From: Christiangramia portivictoriae DSM 23547 | GTDB taxonomy: Bacteria; Bacteroidota; Bacteroidia; Flavobacteriales; Flavobacteriaceae | Reading direction: 5' to 3' | NCBI RefSeq assembly: GCF_000423045.1 | Contig: NZ_KE383971.1 | Span: forward strand, 506,092-570,091 | DNA: 64,000 nucleotides | In this document: positions 18,713 to 29,951 of the stretch, piece by piece | Position numbering within the stretch: position 1 is the first letter of the stretch | Layout of the letters: every line of letters begins with the position of its first letter | Made by a program: the position numbers and the translations under genes | Notes under the pieces: generated by a model | What the model saw: only the letters and a program-made list of their open reading frames with translations | Told to the model about the DNA's origin: nothing | The model's database searches: none

Positions 18713-19900
18713 TTACGAAATTACGCCAGAACCCAGCAGTTCATCTTTGCTATACCAGGCAACGAACTGACCCTCAGTAATGGAAGCCTGTGGTACATCA
18801 AAAACAACATACATTCCGTTGCCAGTTTGATGCAGTGTCGCATCCTGTAAAGGCTGACGGTAGCGAATTCGTGCTTTGATCTTCATTTCTTCTCCATTTT
18901 TGATAGCCAGGTCTTTTCGAACCCAGTGTACTTCATCATTGGAAATGAACAGAGCCTGTCTGTAGATCCCGGGATGGTTCTTGCCCTGTCCCGTATAAAT
19001 CACGTTTTCGTTCACATCGGTATCGATGACAAATAAAGGTTCAGGAGTACCGCCAACGGCCAGACCTTTCCGCTGTCCTTTGGTAAAGTAATGTGCTCCC
19101 TGATGGTTGCCTACCACCTTGCCCTGATCTTTACTGTATTTATATTTTTTGGATAGGAACTGCAGTTCTTCTTTTTTAGACGAAAAGCTTAGTTCTTCCT
19201 CTTCGTAGATGGCATCTTCTGAAGATACTTCAATGATTACTCCTTCCTTTGGCTTTAATTTTTGCTGAAGAAAATCCGGTAGTCTTACTTTCCCTATAAA
19301 ACATAGTCCCTGAGAATCTTTTTTATCTGCCGTTACCAAATCCTGTTCGGAAGCGATCCTTCTTACTTCAGATTTCTGAAGCTCTCCAATAGGGAAGAGG
19401 GTCTTTGCAAGTTGTTCCTGGGTTAACTGACAAAGAAAATAAGACTGATCCTTATTGGAGTCCATCCCAGACATGAGCTGGTAGATGATTTCACCATCTT
19501 TTTCAAATTCAGATTTCCGACAATAGTGACCGGTAGCTACATAGTCTGCACCCAGAGACAGGGCGATCTTCATAAAGACATCGAACTTGATCTCACGATT
19601 ACAGAGCACATCTGGGTTGGGAGTTCTTCCTTTCTCATATTCGTTGAACATATAGTCTACGATACGCTCCTTGTATTGTTCGCTAAGGTCTACGGTTTGA
19701 AATGGAATGCCTAATTTTTCTGCGACCAGCATCGCATCATTACTGTCATCCAGCCATGGGCATTCATCAGAAATGGTCACCGTATCATCATGCCAGTTCT
19801 TCATAAAAAGACCAATAACCTCGTAACCCTGCTTTTGCAATAAATATGCTGAAACACTGGAGTCTACACCTCCAGACAACCCAACCACTACTTTCTTCAT
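18713..19900 (-). CDS. mnmA: tRNA-specific 2-thiouridylase MnmA
   Basis: Forms s2U34 in Lys, Glu and Gln tRNAs. 395 residues. The PP-loop motif [15 protein letters not shown] opens the protein; the two catalytic cysteines are in [11 protein letters not shown] and GLCFIGK; the C-terminal beta-barrel domain includes [12 protein letters not shown]. There is an insertion of about 30 residues rich in Glu/Lys/Ser ([18 protein letters not shown]) in the middle domain. The ATG at 19900 ([11 protein letters not shown]) is preferred to the GTG at 19912. An exact TAATTTTG promoter element lies 50 bases upstream. Confidence 0.95.
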   Translation of the reverse strand: MKKVVVGLSGGVDSSVSAYLLQKQGYEVIGLFMKNWHDDTVTISDECPWLDDSNDAMLVAEKLGIPFQTVDLSEQYKERIVDYMFNEYEKGRTPNPDVLCNREIKFDVFMKIALSLGADYVATGHYCRKSEFEKDGEIIYQLMSGMDSNKDQSYFLCQLTQEQLAKTLFPIGELQKSEVRRIASEQDLVTADKKDSQGLCFIGKVRLPDFLQQKLKPKEGVIIEVSSEDAIYEEEELSFSSKKEELQFLSKKYKYSKDQGKVVGNHQGAHYFTKGQRKGLAVGGTPEPLFVIDTDVNENVIYTGQGKNHPGIYRQALFISNDEVHWVRKDLAIKNGEEMKIKARIRYRQPLQDATLHQTGNGMYVVFDVPQASITEGQFVAWYSKDELLGSGVIS

Positions 19901-19949
19901 AGGAATCTTCACTTTTCTTCAACTCATATAAGAGTCGGATAAGAAGCCG

Positions 19950-19957
19950 CAAAATTA
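19950..19957 (-). promoter_or_regulatory. -7 promoter element for mnmA
   Basis: TAATTTTG on the minus strand, exact TAnnTTTG match, about 50 bases before the mnmA ATG and just downstream of the lipoprotein terminator. Confidence 0.55.
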
Positions 19958-19969
19958 CGAAATAAAAAA

Positions 19970-19987
19970 GGGTAGCGAAAGCTACCC
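19970..19987 (-). terminator. Intrinsic terminator of the lipocalin-like lipoprotein gene
   Basis: Perfect 7-bp stem GGGTAGC-GAAA-GCTACCC; on the minus strand it is followed by TTTTTTAT. A T-run also follows on the plus strand. Confidence 0.85.
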
Positions 19988-20011
19988 TTTTCAATAAAAT
20001 TTTTGCAATAA

Positions 20012-20404
20012 TTATTTTTCAAAAGTAAGTGAGGAAGTGGGTATATCATTTGGGGTGAACGTAAAGCGATCACCATTAAATGATACAGTTCCGGTTAGTT
20101 CTCCAAATCCCGGTACCGTGAAGGTATACTGTGAGCCAGAGGAATTACTCCAGTCTCCGCTTGAAGATTCAGATTCACATTCTCCAGCAGCATTTGTGAA
20201 AAATTCTGAATTGGCAGTATTATCGGCCATAAAGCTAAGATATGATTGGCTGGTACATTCATTAATCGAAAAATTTGGAACATTGTTGGCTTCAACCAGG
20301 AACCAGGTTCCCAGAATGGAAGCATCATTTTCCTGAACATCATCGTCATCACTACAGGAGATGAGTACACCTGTAAACAGCAATAGTAATAAAATCTTCT
20401 TCAT
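20012..20404 (-). CDS. Lipocalin-like domain lipoprotein
   Basis: 130 residues. Lipoprotein signal peptide with lipobox LISC, followed by an acidic SDDDD run, which in Bacteroidota often marks surface-exposed lipoproteins. The body matches small lipocalin-like lipoproteins: ILGTWFLVEAN at the start of the barrel and late strands YTFTVPG, GDRFTFT. Two further cysteines (ECTS and ECES) may pair. The ATG at 20404 is used; an in-frame TTG at 20428 would only add charged residues before the signal peptide. Ligand unknown. Confidence 0.75.
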   Translation of the reverse strand: MKKILLLLLFTGVLISCSDDDDVQENDASILGTWFLVEANNVPNFSINECTSQSYLSFMADNTANSEFFTNAAGECESESSSGDWSNSSGSQYTFTVPGFGELTGTVSFNGDRFTFTPNDIPTSSLTFEK

Positions 20405-20591
20405 AAATAGGTATTTAAGTTTTTCCAAATATAAACAAAGTTTTGTGGATCCCTTTAAAAGATAAATTTAGTAAAACTCTGAAGATCAGGAAATAAAATG
20501 TTTAATGAAATTTAACAAACATTAAACAGAATAATGAGGAATTGAGATGTAGATTTATGTGATCAAAAATTTTAACTAAAATTCAAATGAC

Positions 20592-21602
20592 ATGAAATCT
20601 ATTTTACAAAACTCAAAATTCAGTATTCTGCTGTTTGCTATCTGCTTTAGTTTTACAGCGTGTGATGAGGATGACGACTTTATGGTCGCCGATGATCTAA
20701 TGGAAACTCCAGATCCTACAGATGATGTTGTAGAATCAAACACCATCGCAGATTTTGTGGTTGCCAACGAAAATTATTCTTCACTATTGGCAGCCTTGGA
20801 AGCGACCGGATTGACTTCTACATTTGCCGGGGACGATGTTTACACCGTTTTTGCTCCAGATAATGATGCGTTTGATGCGTTTCTTGATGAAAATGGCTTT
20901 GACGCTTTGGAAGATGTGCCCACAGATGTACTTACCCAGGTGCTATTAAATCACGTACAAATGGGAGAAATCATGGCTGCAGATCTATCTACCGGATATA
21001 TAGAAAGTATGTCTACAGCCGGACCGGATGGTGAAAACCTAAGTACGTATATCAATACTGAAAATGGGGTGGTTATTAATGGAGTTAGTACTGTTGAAAC
21101 TGCAGATGTTGAAGTGGATAACGGTGTGATCCATGCTGTAAGCGATGTAATTGGATTGCCTAATGTGGTAACTTTTGCACTTGCAGATCCAACTTTTAAT
21201 ACCTTAGTTGCTGCATTGACCAGAGAAGATTCTTACACTTTTGTATCCACTCTACAGACAGCAGATTCGCCTGCACCTTTTACTGTTTTTGCTCCTACAA
21301 ACTCAGCTTTCGGAGATCTTTTGGCTGAACTTGAACTTGAGGAACTTGAAGATCTGGATGCTAATACGCTGGCTACTGTGCTTAGCTATCATGTTTTAAT
21401 AGATATGAATGTAACTTCAGATGAATTGGAAGACGGCATTGTAGTAACATCGCTGCAGGGTGAAGATTTCACTATTAATCTTGGTGATGCAGCAACCATT
21501 ACTGATGCAAATGGAAGAACCTCCACGATCATTGCTACAGATGTTCAGGCTACAAATGGAGTGATCCATGCCATCGATACCGTTATTTTACCTACACTAT
21601 AA
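20592..21602 (+). CDS. Lipoprotein with two fasciclin (FAS1) domains
   Basis: 336 residues. Lipobox FTAC followed by DEDDD, indicating an outer-membrane, possibly surface lipoprotein. Two FAS1 domains: about residues 55-195 (TIADFVVAN, YTVFAPDNDAFDAF, NHVQMGE, NGVIHAVSDVI) and about 198-335 (FTVFAPTNSAFGDL, YHVLIDM, NGVIHAIDTVILP). FAS1 domains mediate adhesion. The gene has its own terminator and stands alone between two minus-strand units. Confidence 0.92.
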   Translation: MKSILQNSKFSILLFAICFSFTACDEDDDFMVADDLMETPDPTDDVVESNTIADFVVANENYSSLLAALEATGLTSTFAGDDVYTVFAPDNDAFDAFLDENGFDALEDVPTDVLTQVLLNHVQMGEIMAADLSTGYIESMSTAGPDGENLSTYINTENGVVINGVSTVETADVEVDNGVIHAVSDVIGLPNVVTFALADPTFNTLVAALTREDSYTFVSTLQTADSPAPFTVFAPTNSAFGDLLAELELEELEDLDANTLATVLSYHVLIDMNVTSDELEDGIVVTSLQGEDFTINLGDAATITDANGRTSTIIATDVQATNGVIHAIDTVILPTL

Positions 21603-21626
21603 AAGATGTTCAAAGCAAAAAAAAAA

Positions 21627-21646
21627 GCCTCCGCGTTTGCGGAGGC
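21627..21646. terminator. Bidirectional terminator between the fasciclin gene and yidC
   Basis: Perfect 8-bp GC-rich stem GCCTCCGC-GTTT-GCGGAGGC, with an A10 run on the left and a T8 run on the right, serving both convergent genes. Confidence 0.95.
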
Positions 21647-21661
21647 TTTTTTTTGTTGATA

Positions 21662-23515
21662 TTACTTGCCTTTCTGTTTCTTCTGTTGTTCTTCTGCCTG
21701 TTCCATCATTTCCTGGAACTTTCTTGTAAACCTGTTCTGTTTTTTAGGTTTTTTCTTATTCTCCTGGATCTTCGCATGAATTTTATCTTCATCTACGATC
21801 ACATACTTAATCACTAACATGATCCCGATCGTGATCAGGTTAGAAGTAAAATAATAAAGAGAAAGACCACTCGCATAGTTATTAAAGAATACCAGCATGA
21901 ATAATGGTGACAGGTACATAAGGAACTTCATATTAGGCATTCCTGGTTGTTGATTTGCCTGCATGCTTTGTCCGGTCGTCATCATCATATAAATAAAGAT
22001 GGCTACGGAAGCAAGTATTGGGAATAAACTCACATGGTCTCCATAGAACGGAATGTGGAATGGTAACTCAGCGATCACATCGTAGCTGGAAAGATCATCT
22101 GCCCAAAGGAAGCTTTTCTGTCTAAGCTGAAATGCACTTGGAAAGAACTGAAATAATGCATAGAAAACAGGGATTTGCATAAGCGCCGGTAAGCAACCAC
22201 TCATAGGACTGGCACCCGCTTTACTATAAAGCTTCATCGTTTCCTGTTGCTTTTTCATCGCATTATCCTTGTACTTCTCATTCAGCTCATTGATCTCTGG
22301 TCTTAAGATTTTCATCTTGGCCTGAGATAAATAAGATTTGTAAGTTACCGGAGAAAGTACAATTCTCACCACGATGGTCATGGCAATAATCGCCAGACCG
22401 TAGCTTGGAAGAACGCCTCCTAAAAATGCAAAGAATGGAATGAATAGATATTTGTTGATCCATCCAAAGATTCCCCAACCTAGCGGTATAATCTCATCCA
22501 GGTTTCTATCATAGTCATTCAGAATTTTGTAATCTGAAGGTCCATAATACCAGTTCATATTGTAGTTAAGCTCACCGGCCTTTAATTCCAAAGGAATACT
22601 GGAAGCAAAGGTCTTTGTATAAACAGTATCGATCTCTTCATCTTCTACCAAATTCTCTACTTCAAAACTTGCCGTTCTAAATGGAGTATCTGTTAATAAA
22701 ATAGAGGAGAAAAAGTGTTGGCGATAGGCGATATAGCTTACATCTTCGTCATCATCATCACCATCACTTAGATTATCATCATCACCACCGTCATATTCCC
22801 AGATAAGATCGGTATACCTGTTCTCATAAGAGATGCTCTTCGCGTGGCGGTATCCTTTTAGTTTCCAATCCAGTACTGGAGTTGCTGAAGAATTCAGAAC
22901 GCCGGTTAAACCTTCTGAACGCACACTGAAATCCAGCATGTATTCTCCTGGTCTCATGGCATATCTGTATTCCAGGTATTCATCCTCTGAAACCTTCAGT
23001 TTCATGGACAGAATCTGGTTGCCATTATTTTCAGTTAACTCTGGTTCAAAATAAAGATCCTGTGTATTAAGCGTTCTTCCATCAGTTGTATTTAAACTCA
23101 TGTTCATGGAAGCGTTGCCGTCCTTGATCAGGTAAACTGGAATCGAATCAAAAGTTTTAAAATTCTTCAGTCTTGCTTCTTCAATATATCCACCTTTATT
23201 GGAGATTTTAAGTTCCAGCAGGTCATTTTCAATGGTTGTTGAGCCACCACTCGCAGAGGCTAGTGTTTCAGAATAACCAAATGCACCCAATCGTCGTTGC
23301 GCATCCACAAGAGCGGTTGAATCGCTAGCAGGTGTTCTGGTGTTTTCCTCTAATTCAGGAACGTTTTGCTGATCTCTATCGATGCTTTCTTCCGTAGTAA
23401 CATTGTCTACATTCTCCGATTCGTCTGGAGTGTTATTGTAAAGCATCCAGAGGAGGATACCTCCAATTAAAATAAATCCAATGATGGATTGGACGTCAAT
23501 TTTCTTTTCTTCCAT
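21662..23515 (-). CDS. yidC: Membrane protein insertase YidC
   Basis: 617 residues, Bacteroidota length. An N-terminal transmembrane segment (IIGFILIGGILLWML), a large periplasmic beta-rich domain (about residues 75-340), then the conserved insertase core with five membrane segments: IAMTIVVRIVLSPVTYKSYLS, the cytoplasmic coiled-coil AKMKILRPEINELNEKY, SGCLPALMQIPVFYALF, and the final LSLYYFTSNLITIGIM. The C-terminus is a basic tail (QAEEQQKKQKGK) likely to touch ribosomes. An unusual acidic stretch DGGDDDNLSDGDDDDEDV lies in the periplasmic domain. pyrG is upstream with a 45-base gap. Confidence 0.96.
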   Translation of the reverse strand: MEEKKIDVQSIIGFILIGGILLWMLYNNTPDESENVDNVTTEESIDRDQQNVPELEENTRTPASDSTALVDAQRRLGAFGYSETLASASGGSTTIENDLLELKISNKGGYIEEARLKNFKTFDSIPVYLIKDGNASMNMSLNTTDGRTLNTQDLYFEPELTENNGNQILSMKLKVSEDEYLEYRYAMRPGEYMLDFSVRSEGLTGVLNSSATPVLDWKLKGYRHAKSISYENRYTDLIWEYDGGDDDNLSDGDDDDEDVSYIAYRQHFFSSILLTDTPFRTASFEVENLVEDEEIDTVYTKTFASSIPLELKAGELNYNMNWYYGPSDYKILNDYDRNLDEIIPLGWGIFGWINKYLFIPFFAFLGGVLPSYGLAIIAMTIVVRIVLSPVTYKSYLSQAKMKILRPEINELNEKYKDNAMKKQQETMKLYSKAGASPMSGCLPALMQIPVFYALFQFFPSAFQLRQKSFLWADDLSSYDVIAELPFHIPFYGDHVSLFPILASVAIFIYMMMTTGQSMQANQQPGMPNMKFLMYLSPLFMLVFFNNYASGLSLYYFTSNLITIGIMLVIKYVIVDEDKIHAKIQENKKKPKKQNRFTRKFQEMMEQAEEQQKKQKGK

Positions 23516-23560
23516 TACTTAGTATTGCTTAATCTACCTAGTCAAATAAACGACCAGTTT

Positions 23561-25228
<1,668 letters not shown>

Positions 25229-25312
25229 TCAGGGCGCTAAATTACAAAGAAGAATAGAAAAACCGATTACTTTGAAGTTCTAATATTAAGAGGTTTTTAA
25301 CAGGCATAAAAC

Positions 25313-25549
25313 CTATTTTTTAGGTCGTGGATAGCGCATTCGAATTTGTCTTAGAAGACCTTCAAGACTATTCACTTTGAGCTCATAAACCTGTTGCATC
25401 TGTTCTCCAAGTTTTCCCTGCGGAAATCCTTTTTGTCTAAACCATACGTAATAGGGTTCGGGTATTTCTGAAAGAAAAACACCTTTATATTTGCCAAAAT
25501 GCATCTGCGCGTAGGCTAATTCCAGTAATTTCTGAGGATCTGGTTGCAA
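25313..25549 (-). CDS. DUF3820 family small protein
   Basis: 78 residues. Matches the DUF3820 pattern: MHFGKYKG, a PEPYYVWFRQKGFPQGKLG core and a C-terminal helix. Function is not established. The start is the TTG lying directly after the response-regulator stop codon; the first internal ATG (residue 16) would remove the conserved N-terminal helix. The head-to-tail contact with the receiver gene suggests one transcript. Confidence 0.75.
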   Translation of the reverse strand: MQPDPQKLLELAYAQMHFGKYKGVFLSEIPEPYYVWFRQKGFPQGKLGEQMQQVYELKVNSLEGLLRQIRMRYPRPKK

Positions 25550-25921
25550 TCAGGAAGCTTTTAAAAGTGCCGAAAGTTCTGAAAATTTCTGCTTATTCAT
25601 GGGCTTCACCATGTATTTAATTACCGCTGGATAATCTTTGGCTTTTTGCTGGTCAACCTGACTTGTACTCGAAGTTAAGATAATGATACGGTGGCAGCTG
25701 TTGTGAATCTGCAACCTTTCCAGAAATTCCCAGCCGTTCATTTCGGGCATGTTGAGATCTAAAAAAATAAGCGCATTTTCCTGATCTTCACAAACAAACT
25801 CCACAGCTTCAATTGGATTTGTAAAATCTTTTACGAAGCCTTCATATCCTTCTATTTCCAGAAGTTTCTTGGTGATAAAATTTGAAATTGGCTGGTCATC
25901 AACCAGATAGATCTTACTCAT
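25550..25921 (-). CDS. Single-domain response regulator (receiver only)
   Basis: 123 residues, a complete receiver domain with no output domain. Acidic pocket in LVDDQ, phosphoacceptor D55 in FLDLNMPEMNGWEFL, T/S83-84 in ILTSSTS and K106 in VKPM. Its start overlaps the stop of the upstream GAF-DHp gene by 4 bases (ATGA), so partner assignment is strong. A receiver without output usually works by protein contact or as a phosphorelay step. Confidence 0.92.
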   Translation of the reverse strand: MSKIYLVDDQPISNFITKKLLEIEGYEGFVKDFTNPIEAVEFVCEDQENALIFLDLNMPEMNGWEFLERLQIHNSCHRIIILTSSTSQVDQQKAKDYPAVIKYMVKPMNKQKFSELSALLKAS

Positions 25922-26787
25922 ATCTCTTCCGCTTTTAAAGCCACTAATTCTTTTGATGCCATTTCCACAACCTCCTGCAGTACTTCATCCATCTCCTCAA
26001 CAGTAGATTCCAGTTTTGGGATCAGTTCATTTTTAAAGGTTTCATCATCCACCAGTTCTACCAACTGGACAATTCCCTGAATCCTTGAAAGAGGTTCACG
26101 AATATTATGTGCATTCAGCGCTGAAATATGAAGTAATTTTTCATTCTTCTCAGCGATGGACTGGGTTCTTAAATTGATTGTTTGCTGCTGATTCTTTACG
26201 ATAGTCTCGATCTCGTCATTCTTAAGTTTAATGGTATCGTAAGCTTCAGATAAATTTTTATTCTGAATGGCAAGCTGCTTCTTAAGATAGATCTCATTAA
26301 ATTTTGACTGGATGCAATCCACCACAAGCTTTAGAATATCTATATCTCCAACGGAAAAAGTCATTTCCTGATCGGCTAGAAGAGATACAACTACTTTAGA
26401 GTCGGTTTTCTCAAAAGCCCATCCCCAAAGCACCGGGTCGAAAAGTTGGCTTCTATCGATTTTGTCCTTTAGTAGTTTATCCGGAATGTTCCCGGTTAAG
26501 AGAGGGATTCCTGTTACTATAAGATCTTGCTCATATGTAAATAAATCTGCTTCAGATTCAAAATCGTAATAAATAGTACCAGCGAACTGTTCAGCGATAA
26601 AATTATCCTTTTCACGAATAATGCACATTCTCAAAATCCTGAAATTAATAAGATATTTCAGATTTGTCTTACAAACATTGGCGATCTCCTCCAGGTTCGA
26701 ACAACGATTGATGCCGTTGGCAAACTTAGAATAGGCCTCATAGGTAATCCTATAAAGCTGTGAAGAATTATTGCTAATATCCTGCAT
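25918..26787 (-). CDS. GAF-like sensor with histidine phosphoacceptor helix but no ATPase domain
   Basis: 289 residues. A GAF-like sensor region (about 1-165) leads through a predicted coiled coil (about 165-220) into a dimerisation/phosphoacceptor hairpin with an H-box LNAHNIREPLSRIQGIV (H227). The protein stops at residue 289, just after the second DHp helix; no N, G1 or G2 box of an HATPase domain is present and none is encoded in the following DNA, which is the overlapping receiver gene. It therefore cannot autophosphorylate alone; it could be a phosphotransfer protein, a phosphatase, or depend on another kinase (inference). Confidence 0.8.
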   Translation of the reverse strand: MQDISNNSSQLYRITYEAYSKFANGINRCSNLEEIANVCKTNLKYLINFRILRMCIIREKDNFIAEQFAGTIYYDFESEADLFTYEQDLIVTGIPLLTGNIPDKLLKDKIDRSQLFDPVLWGWAFEKTDSKVVVSLLADQEMTFSVGDIDILKLVVDCIQSKFNEIYLKKQLAIQNKNLSEAYDTIKLKNDEIETIVKNQQQTINLRTQSIAEKNEKLLHISALNAHNIREPLSRIQGIVQLVELVDDETFKNELIPKLESTVEEMDEVLQEVVEMASKELVALKAEEI

Positions 26788-26804
26788 TGTGTAGTGCGAA
26801 ACTC

Positions 26805-27392
26805 TTATTCTGGAGTTTCTAGAAGCTCATTGTCTATTTTAATACCAGATACGTCAGCGATCGTATTCAGCATATTAACAAGATCTGCCTGGGCCATTAG
26901 TTCCTGGATCTCTCTCCTGGTAAAGCCTGCTTTTTCAAGGCTTTCAAAATCATCATTGGATATTTCTGAATGATTCAGAGCTGCTTTAGTAACTATTTGA
27001 ACAGCAGTTCGGTAACTTACCGGCATCGACGGACTGTAAATATGTTGGGTAGCCTTGAAACCCTGATCTTCTGAGATCATACTACTCATACTGTCAGCGA
27101 AAATACCATGTGCATGAGAACAATAATGACAACCACGCTCCTTGGAAACATTATAGATGATCAATTGCTTCAATACGTTAGGAACTTCTCCTTCCATAAG
27201 CGTATTCTTCAATTTGCTCCAGTTTCCTTTTAATAAGGTTGCATTGTCGCCCTGGCATTTAAACCAGTTTAAAACAAAAGGAAGCTGTAAGGTTTTTTTG
27301 GTGTCATCGTAAATGGTCTGAACTTCTGGGGAAGCTTCTTCGTAGGAAACCATTCTATATCTAGACTGGTTCTGGGGTAATGTTTGATTCAT
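26805..27392 (-). CDS. Carboxymuconolactone decarboxylase / AhpD-like family protein
   Basis: 195 all-helical residues with the AhpD-type redox site CHYCSHAHG (CxxC plus the downstream histidine), as in alkylhydroperoxidase-like proteins of the CMD family. A role in peroxide handling is likely by family, the reductant is unknown. It ends 17 bases before the GAF-DHp gene on the same strand and could share its transcript, hinting that the signalling module senses redox state (inference). Confidence 0.85.
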   Translation of the reverse strand: MNQTLPQNQSRYRMVSYEEASPEVQTIYDDTKKTLQLPFVLNWFKCQGDNATLLKGNWSKLKNTLMEGEVPNVLKQLIIYNVSKERGCHYCSHAHGIFADSMSSMISEDQGFKATQHIYSPSMPVSYRTAVQIVTKAALNHSEISNDDFESLEKAGFTRREIQELMAQADLVNMLNTIADVSGIKIDNELLETPE

Positions 27393-27617
27393 GTTGTAGT
27401 ATAGGGTATCATTTAATTTCGGACTGTAAATATTACAGTTATTTTTTGCATTTCATCGATGAATCAATGCATTTAACTTTTTGTTCAAACAAATTGCATC
27501 AAATTCGCTAAAAATGTAAGTTAAAACCTACAATTATGGCAAGTTAAATATTTTGTAATCTTTAGTATGTAACCTATCGTATCTTTAGTTTTGAGAGCAT
27601 TAAAAACAACGTAAAAA

Positions 27618-29153
27618 ATGGCAATATTCGGTTCTATAATAAAAAGTCTGATAGATATAAAAGATTCATTTACAACAGAGGGTGACGCTAATGTCGAGCA
27701 ACTTGATGTTTTGAAAAGTCTTTTGGAAAAGGCAAAGGATACCGCATTCGGCAAACACTATAAATTTGCGGAGATTCTGGAATCAGAAGATGTGGAAAAA
27801 GAGTTTGCTAGTAGAGTTCCATATTTCGACTACAATAAAATCGATAAGGAGTGGTGGCATCTGTACCACGAAGGAGAGACCGATGTAACCTGGCCCGGAA
27901 CACCACCTTATTTCGCCTTAAGTTCGGGAACTACTGGCAAAACCAGTAAAAGAATTCCTGTAACAGATGATATGGTAGATGCTATCCGCAATGCCGGAAT
28001 CCAGCAAGTGAGTGCATTAAGCCATTTTGACCTGCCAGCCGACTTCTTCGAAAAAGAGATCATGATGCTGGGCAGCTCAACAGATCTGCAGAAGGAAGGT
28101 GATCATGAAGAAGGTGAGATTAGTGGAATTAGCGCCAGTAACATACCTTTCTGGTTTCGGGGTTATTACAAACCTGGAGTGGAGATCGCGAAAATTGATG
28201 AATGGGATGAGCGTGTAAAAAAGATTGCTGAGACTGCTAAAGAATGGGACATAGGAGCTTTGAGTGGTATCCCATCATGGATGGAACTCATGCTTAAGGA
28301 AGTCATTAAATATCACAAGGTAGATAACATACACGAAATATGGCCCAATCTACAGGTGTATACTTCTGGGGGTGTTGCCTTTGAACCATACGAAAAAAGT
28401 TTTAATGCTTTACTAGGTAAACCAGTACAGATCATAGATACGTATCTTGCTTCAGAAGGCTTTCTTGCTTTTCAGCAAAGACCTGATACGAATTCCATGA
28501 AACTGATCACTAATAATGGCGTATACTTCGAATTTGTTCCGTTCAAACCTGATTATATAAATCAGGATGGATCTTTGACCGATGATGCACCGGTTATTTC
28601 AATTGATGATGTAGAAGAAGAAGTGGATTACGTTTTGCTAATCTCTACCGTAAGTGGTGCCTGGAGATATATTATTGGTGATACCATCAAATTCACAAAT
28701 AAAGAAAAACACGAAATCAGGATCACCGGGCGAACAAAATTCTTCCTGAATGTAGTTGGATCACAACTATCCGTAAACAAGATGAACGACGCTGTACAGG
28801 AACTTGAAGAAGAATATGATATAAGAATTCCGGAGTTTGTTGTCTCAGCTAAGCGTGGGGAAGATAATGAATACTATCATTACTGGTATCTGGGAACAGA
28901 AGATCAGGCCGATGCTGAAAAATTATCTGTGAGCCTGGACAATGCTTTAAAGAATGCCAACAAGAATTACAAGGTTGCCCGTGGAAAAGCATTGAAAGGT
29001 GTTCGTGTTCATACGGTACATCCAAATACTTTTCATGAATGGAACGCGGCTAACAAAAAGAAAGGCGGACAGGTGAAAATGGAGAAAGTGATGAATGAGG
29101 AAAAATTTGCCGAATGGGAAAAATTTCTTGAGGGTATGGGCGGTTCCAATTAA
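27618..29153 (+). CDS. GH3 family acyl-adenylating enzyme-like protein
   Basis: 511 residues related to plant GH3 auxin-responsive amido synthetases, part of the ANL adenylating superfamily. Visible are LSSGTTGKTSKRIPVT (ATP-phosphate loop), a central YTSGGVAFEPYEKSF, the ASEGFLA segment, and the TGRTKFFLNVVG linker to the C-terminal domain. In plants GH3 enzymes join acyl acids to amino acids; the bacterial substrate is not known. The ATG is preceded by a TATCTTTA promoter-like element. Confidence 0.9.
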   Translation: MAIFGSIIKSLIDIKDSFTTEGDANVEQLDVLKSLLEKAKDTAFGKHYKFAEILESEDVEKEFASRVPYFDYNKIDKEWWHLYHEGETDVTWPGTPPYFALSSGTTGKTSKRIPVTDDMVDAIRNAGIQQVSALSHFDLPADFFEKEIMMLGSSTDLQKEGDHEEGEISGISASNIPFWFRGYYKPGVEIAKIDEWDERVKKIAETAKEWDIGALSGIPSWMELMLKEVIKYHKVDNIHEIWPNLQVYTSGGVAFEPYEKSFNALLGKPVQIIDTYLASEGFLAFQQRPDTNSMKLITNNGVYFEFVPFKPDYINQDGSLTDDAPVISIDDVEEEVDYVLLISTVSGAWRYIIGDTIKFTNKEKHEIRITGRTKFFLNVVGSQLSVNKMNDAVQELEEEYDIRIPEFVVSAKRGEDNEYYHYWYLGTEDQADAEKLSVSLDNALKNANKNYKVARGKALKGVRVHTVHPNTFHEWNAANKKKGGQVKMEKVMNEEKFAEWEKFLEGMGGSN

Positions 29154-29815
29154 TCCACAACCTCTTCATGGATCTCATCGATAAGCACCATAATTTCTTC
29201 CTGAGATAGATATAAATCCTGAATCCTGCTCTTATAACTTTCACTAAGTTTGGAGTGATTCAGGATAAAATCTTTTGTGGCAATAATATTTTCTCCCAGA
29301 CCGTGGTTCACCGCATACGTATCTGCAGCCCTTTCAGCTTCCCTAATATAGTTCTTGGAGGTCACATATTTAATTCCGAACCATAACATATCCAGCGCAG
29401 ATCTGTCACGGTAATCCATTACATGCCCCAGTTCATGACCAATCCATCCAATCAGAACTTTGGATGGGACATCCTTAACACTAAAAACCTCATCTTCAAT
29501 CTTAAATTGCTCGTTGATATAAATGACGTAACTTCTGTTTTTACGGTTCTTAAAGAAGCCGCTGAATTTTGGCTGCGCCTGCATAAAGGATTTCTTGATA
29601 TTCTTTTTGAACTTGAATTCTATCGGAGTGTCCTTTAGTTCCGGGTAATGAGAAAGTGCTACATAGGTTTCCCGCCAGATGTTATCTGGTACAATTTTAT
29701 TGGTGTATTCTAAGCTATCCTTTTGATGCATGTTTGATTTCTGCTGGGCATTGCACAACGTAAACATCAGCATGATTAGGATAATACTGAATCTGCTTTT
29801 AAGTAGGCTTGCCAT
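29150..29815 (-). CDS. Secreted putative zinc metallopeptidase (HELGH)
   Basis: 221 residues with a signal peptide or anchor (to ...LCNAQQ). A HExxH motif appears in GWIGHELGHVMDY (about residues 124-136), and a candidate third ligand in REAERAADTYAV, the M48-like/gluzincin arrangement E-x-x-x-D. No further domain is recognised. It converges on the GH3 gene with a 4-base overlap of the ends. Confidence 0.7.
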   Translation of the reverse strand: MASLLKSRFSIILIMLMFTLCNAQQKSNMHQKDSLEYTNKIVPDNIWRETYVALSHYPELKDTPIEFKFKKNIKKSFMQAQPKFSGFFKNRKNRSYVIYINEQFKIEDEVFSVKDVPSKVLIGWIGHELGHVMDYRDRSALDMLWFGIKYVTSKNYIREAERAADTYAVNHGLGENIIATKDFILNHSKLSESYKSRIQDLYLSQEEIMVLIDEIHEEVVD

Positions 29816-29910
29816 AGTTATTTAATATTTCTAAAATTACAACAAAATTGCTGCCTTCAGTCCGATCGAATTTTAAAATAGACTTAAATATTTGGGAACC
29901 AGACATGAAA

Positions 29911-29932
29911 AAAGTGGGCCTTGGCCCACTTT
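29911..29932. terminator. Terminator of the DUF4168 gene
   Basis: Perfect 10-bp inverted repeat AAAGTGGGCC / GGCCCACTTT separated by TT; A-run on the left and T-run on the right, so it can work on both strands. Confidence 0.85.
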
Positions 29933-29951
29933 TTATACAGAAATCTAAATA

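Noticed and set aside
22750-22800. Acidic Asp-rich repeat in yidC as a possible simple-repeat frameshift site
   Set aside because: The frame is intact and the stretch lies in the variable periplasmic domain.
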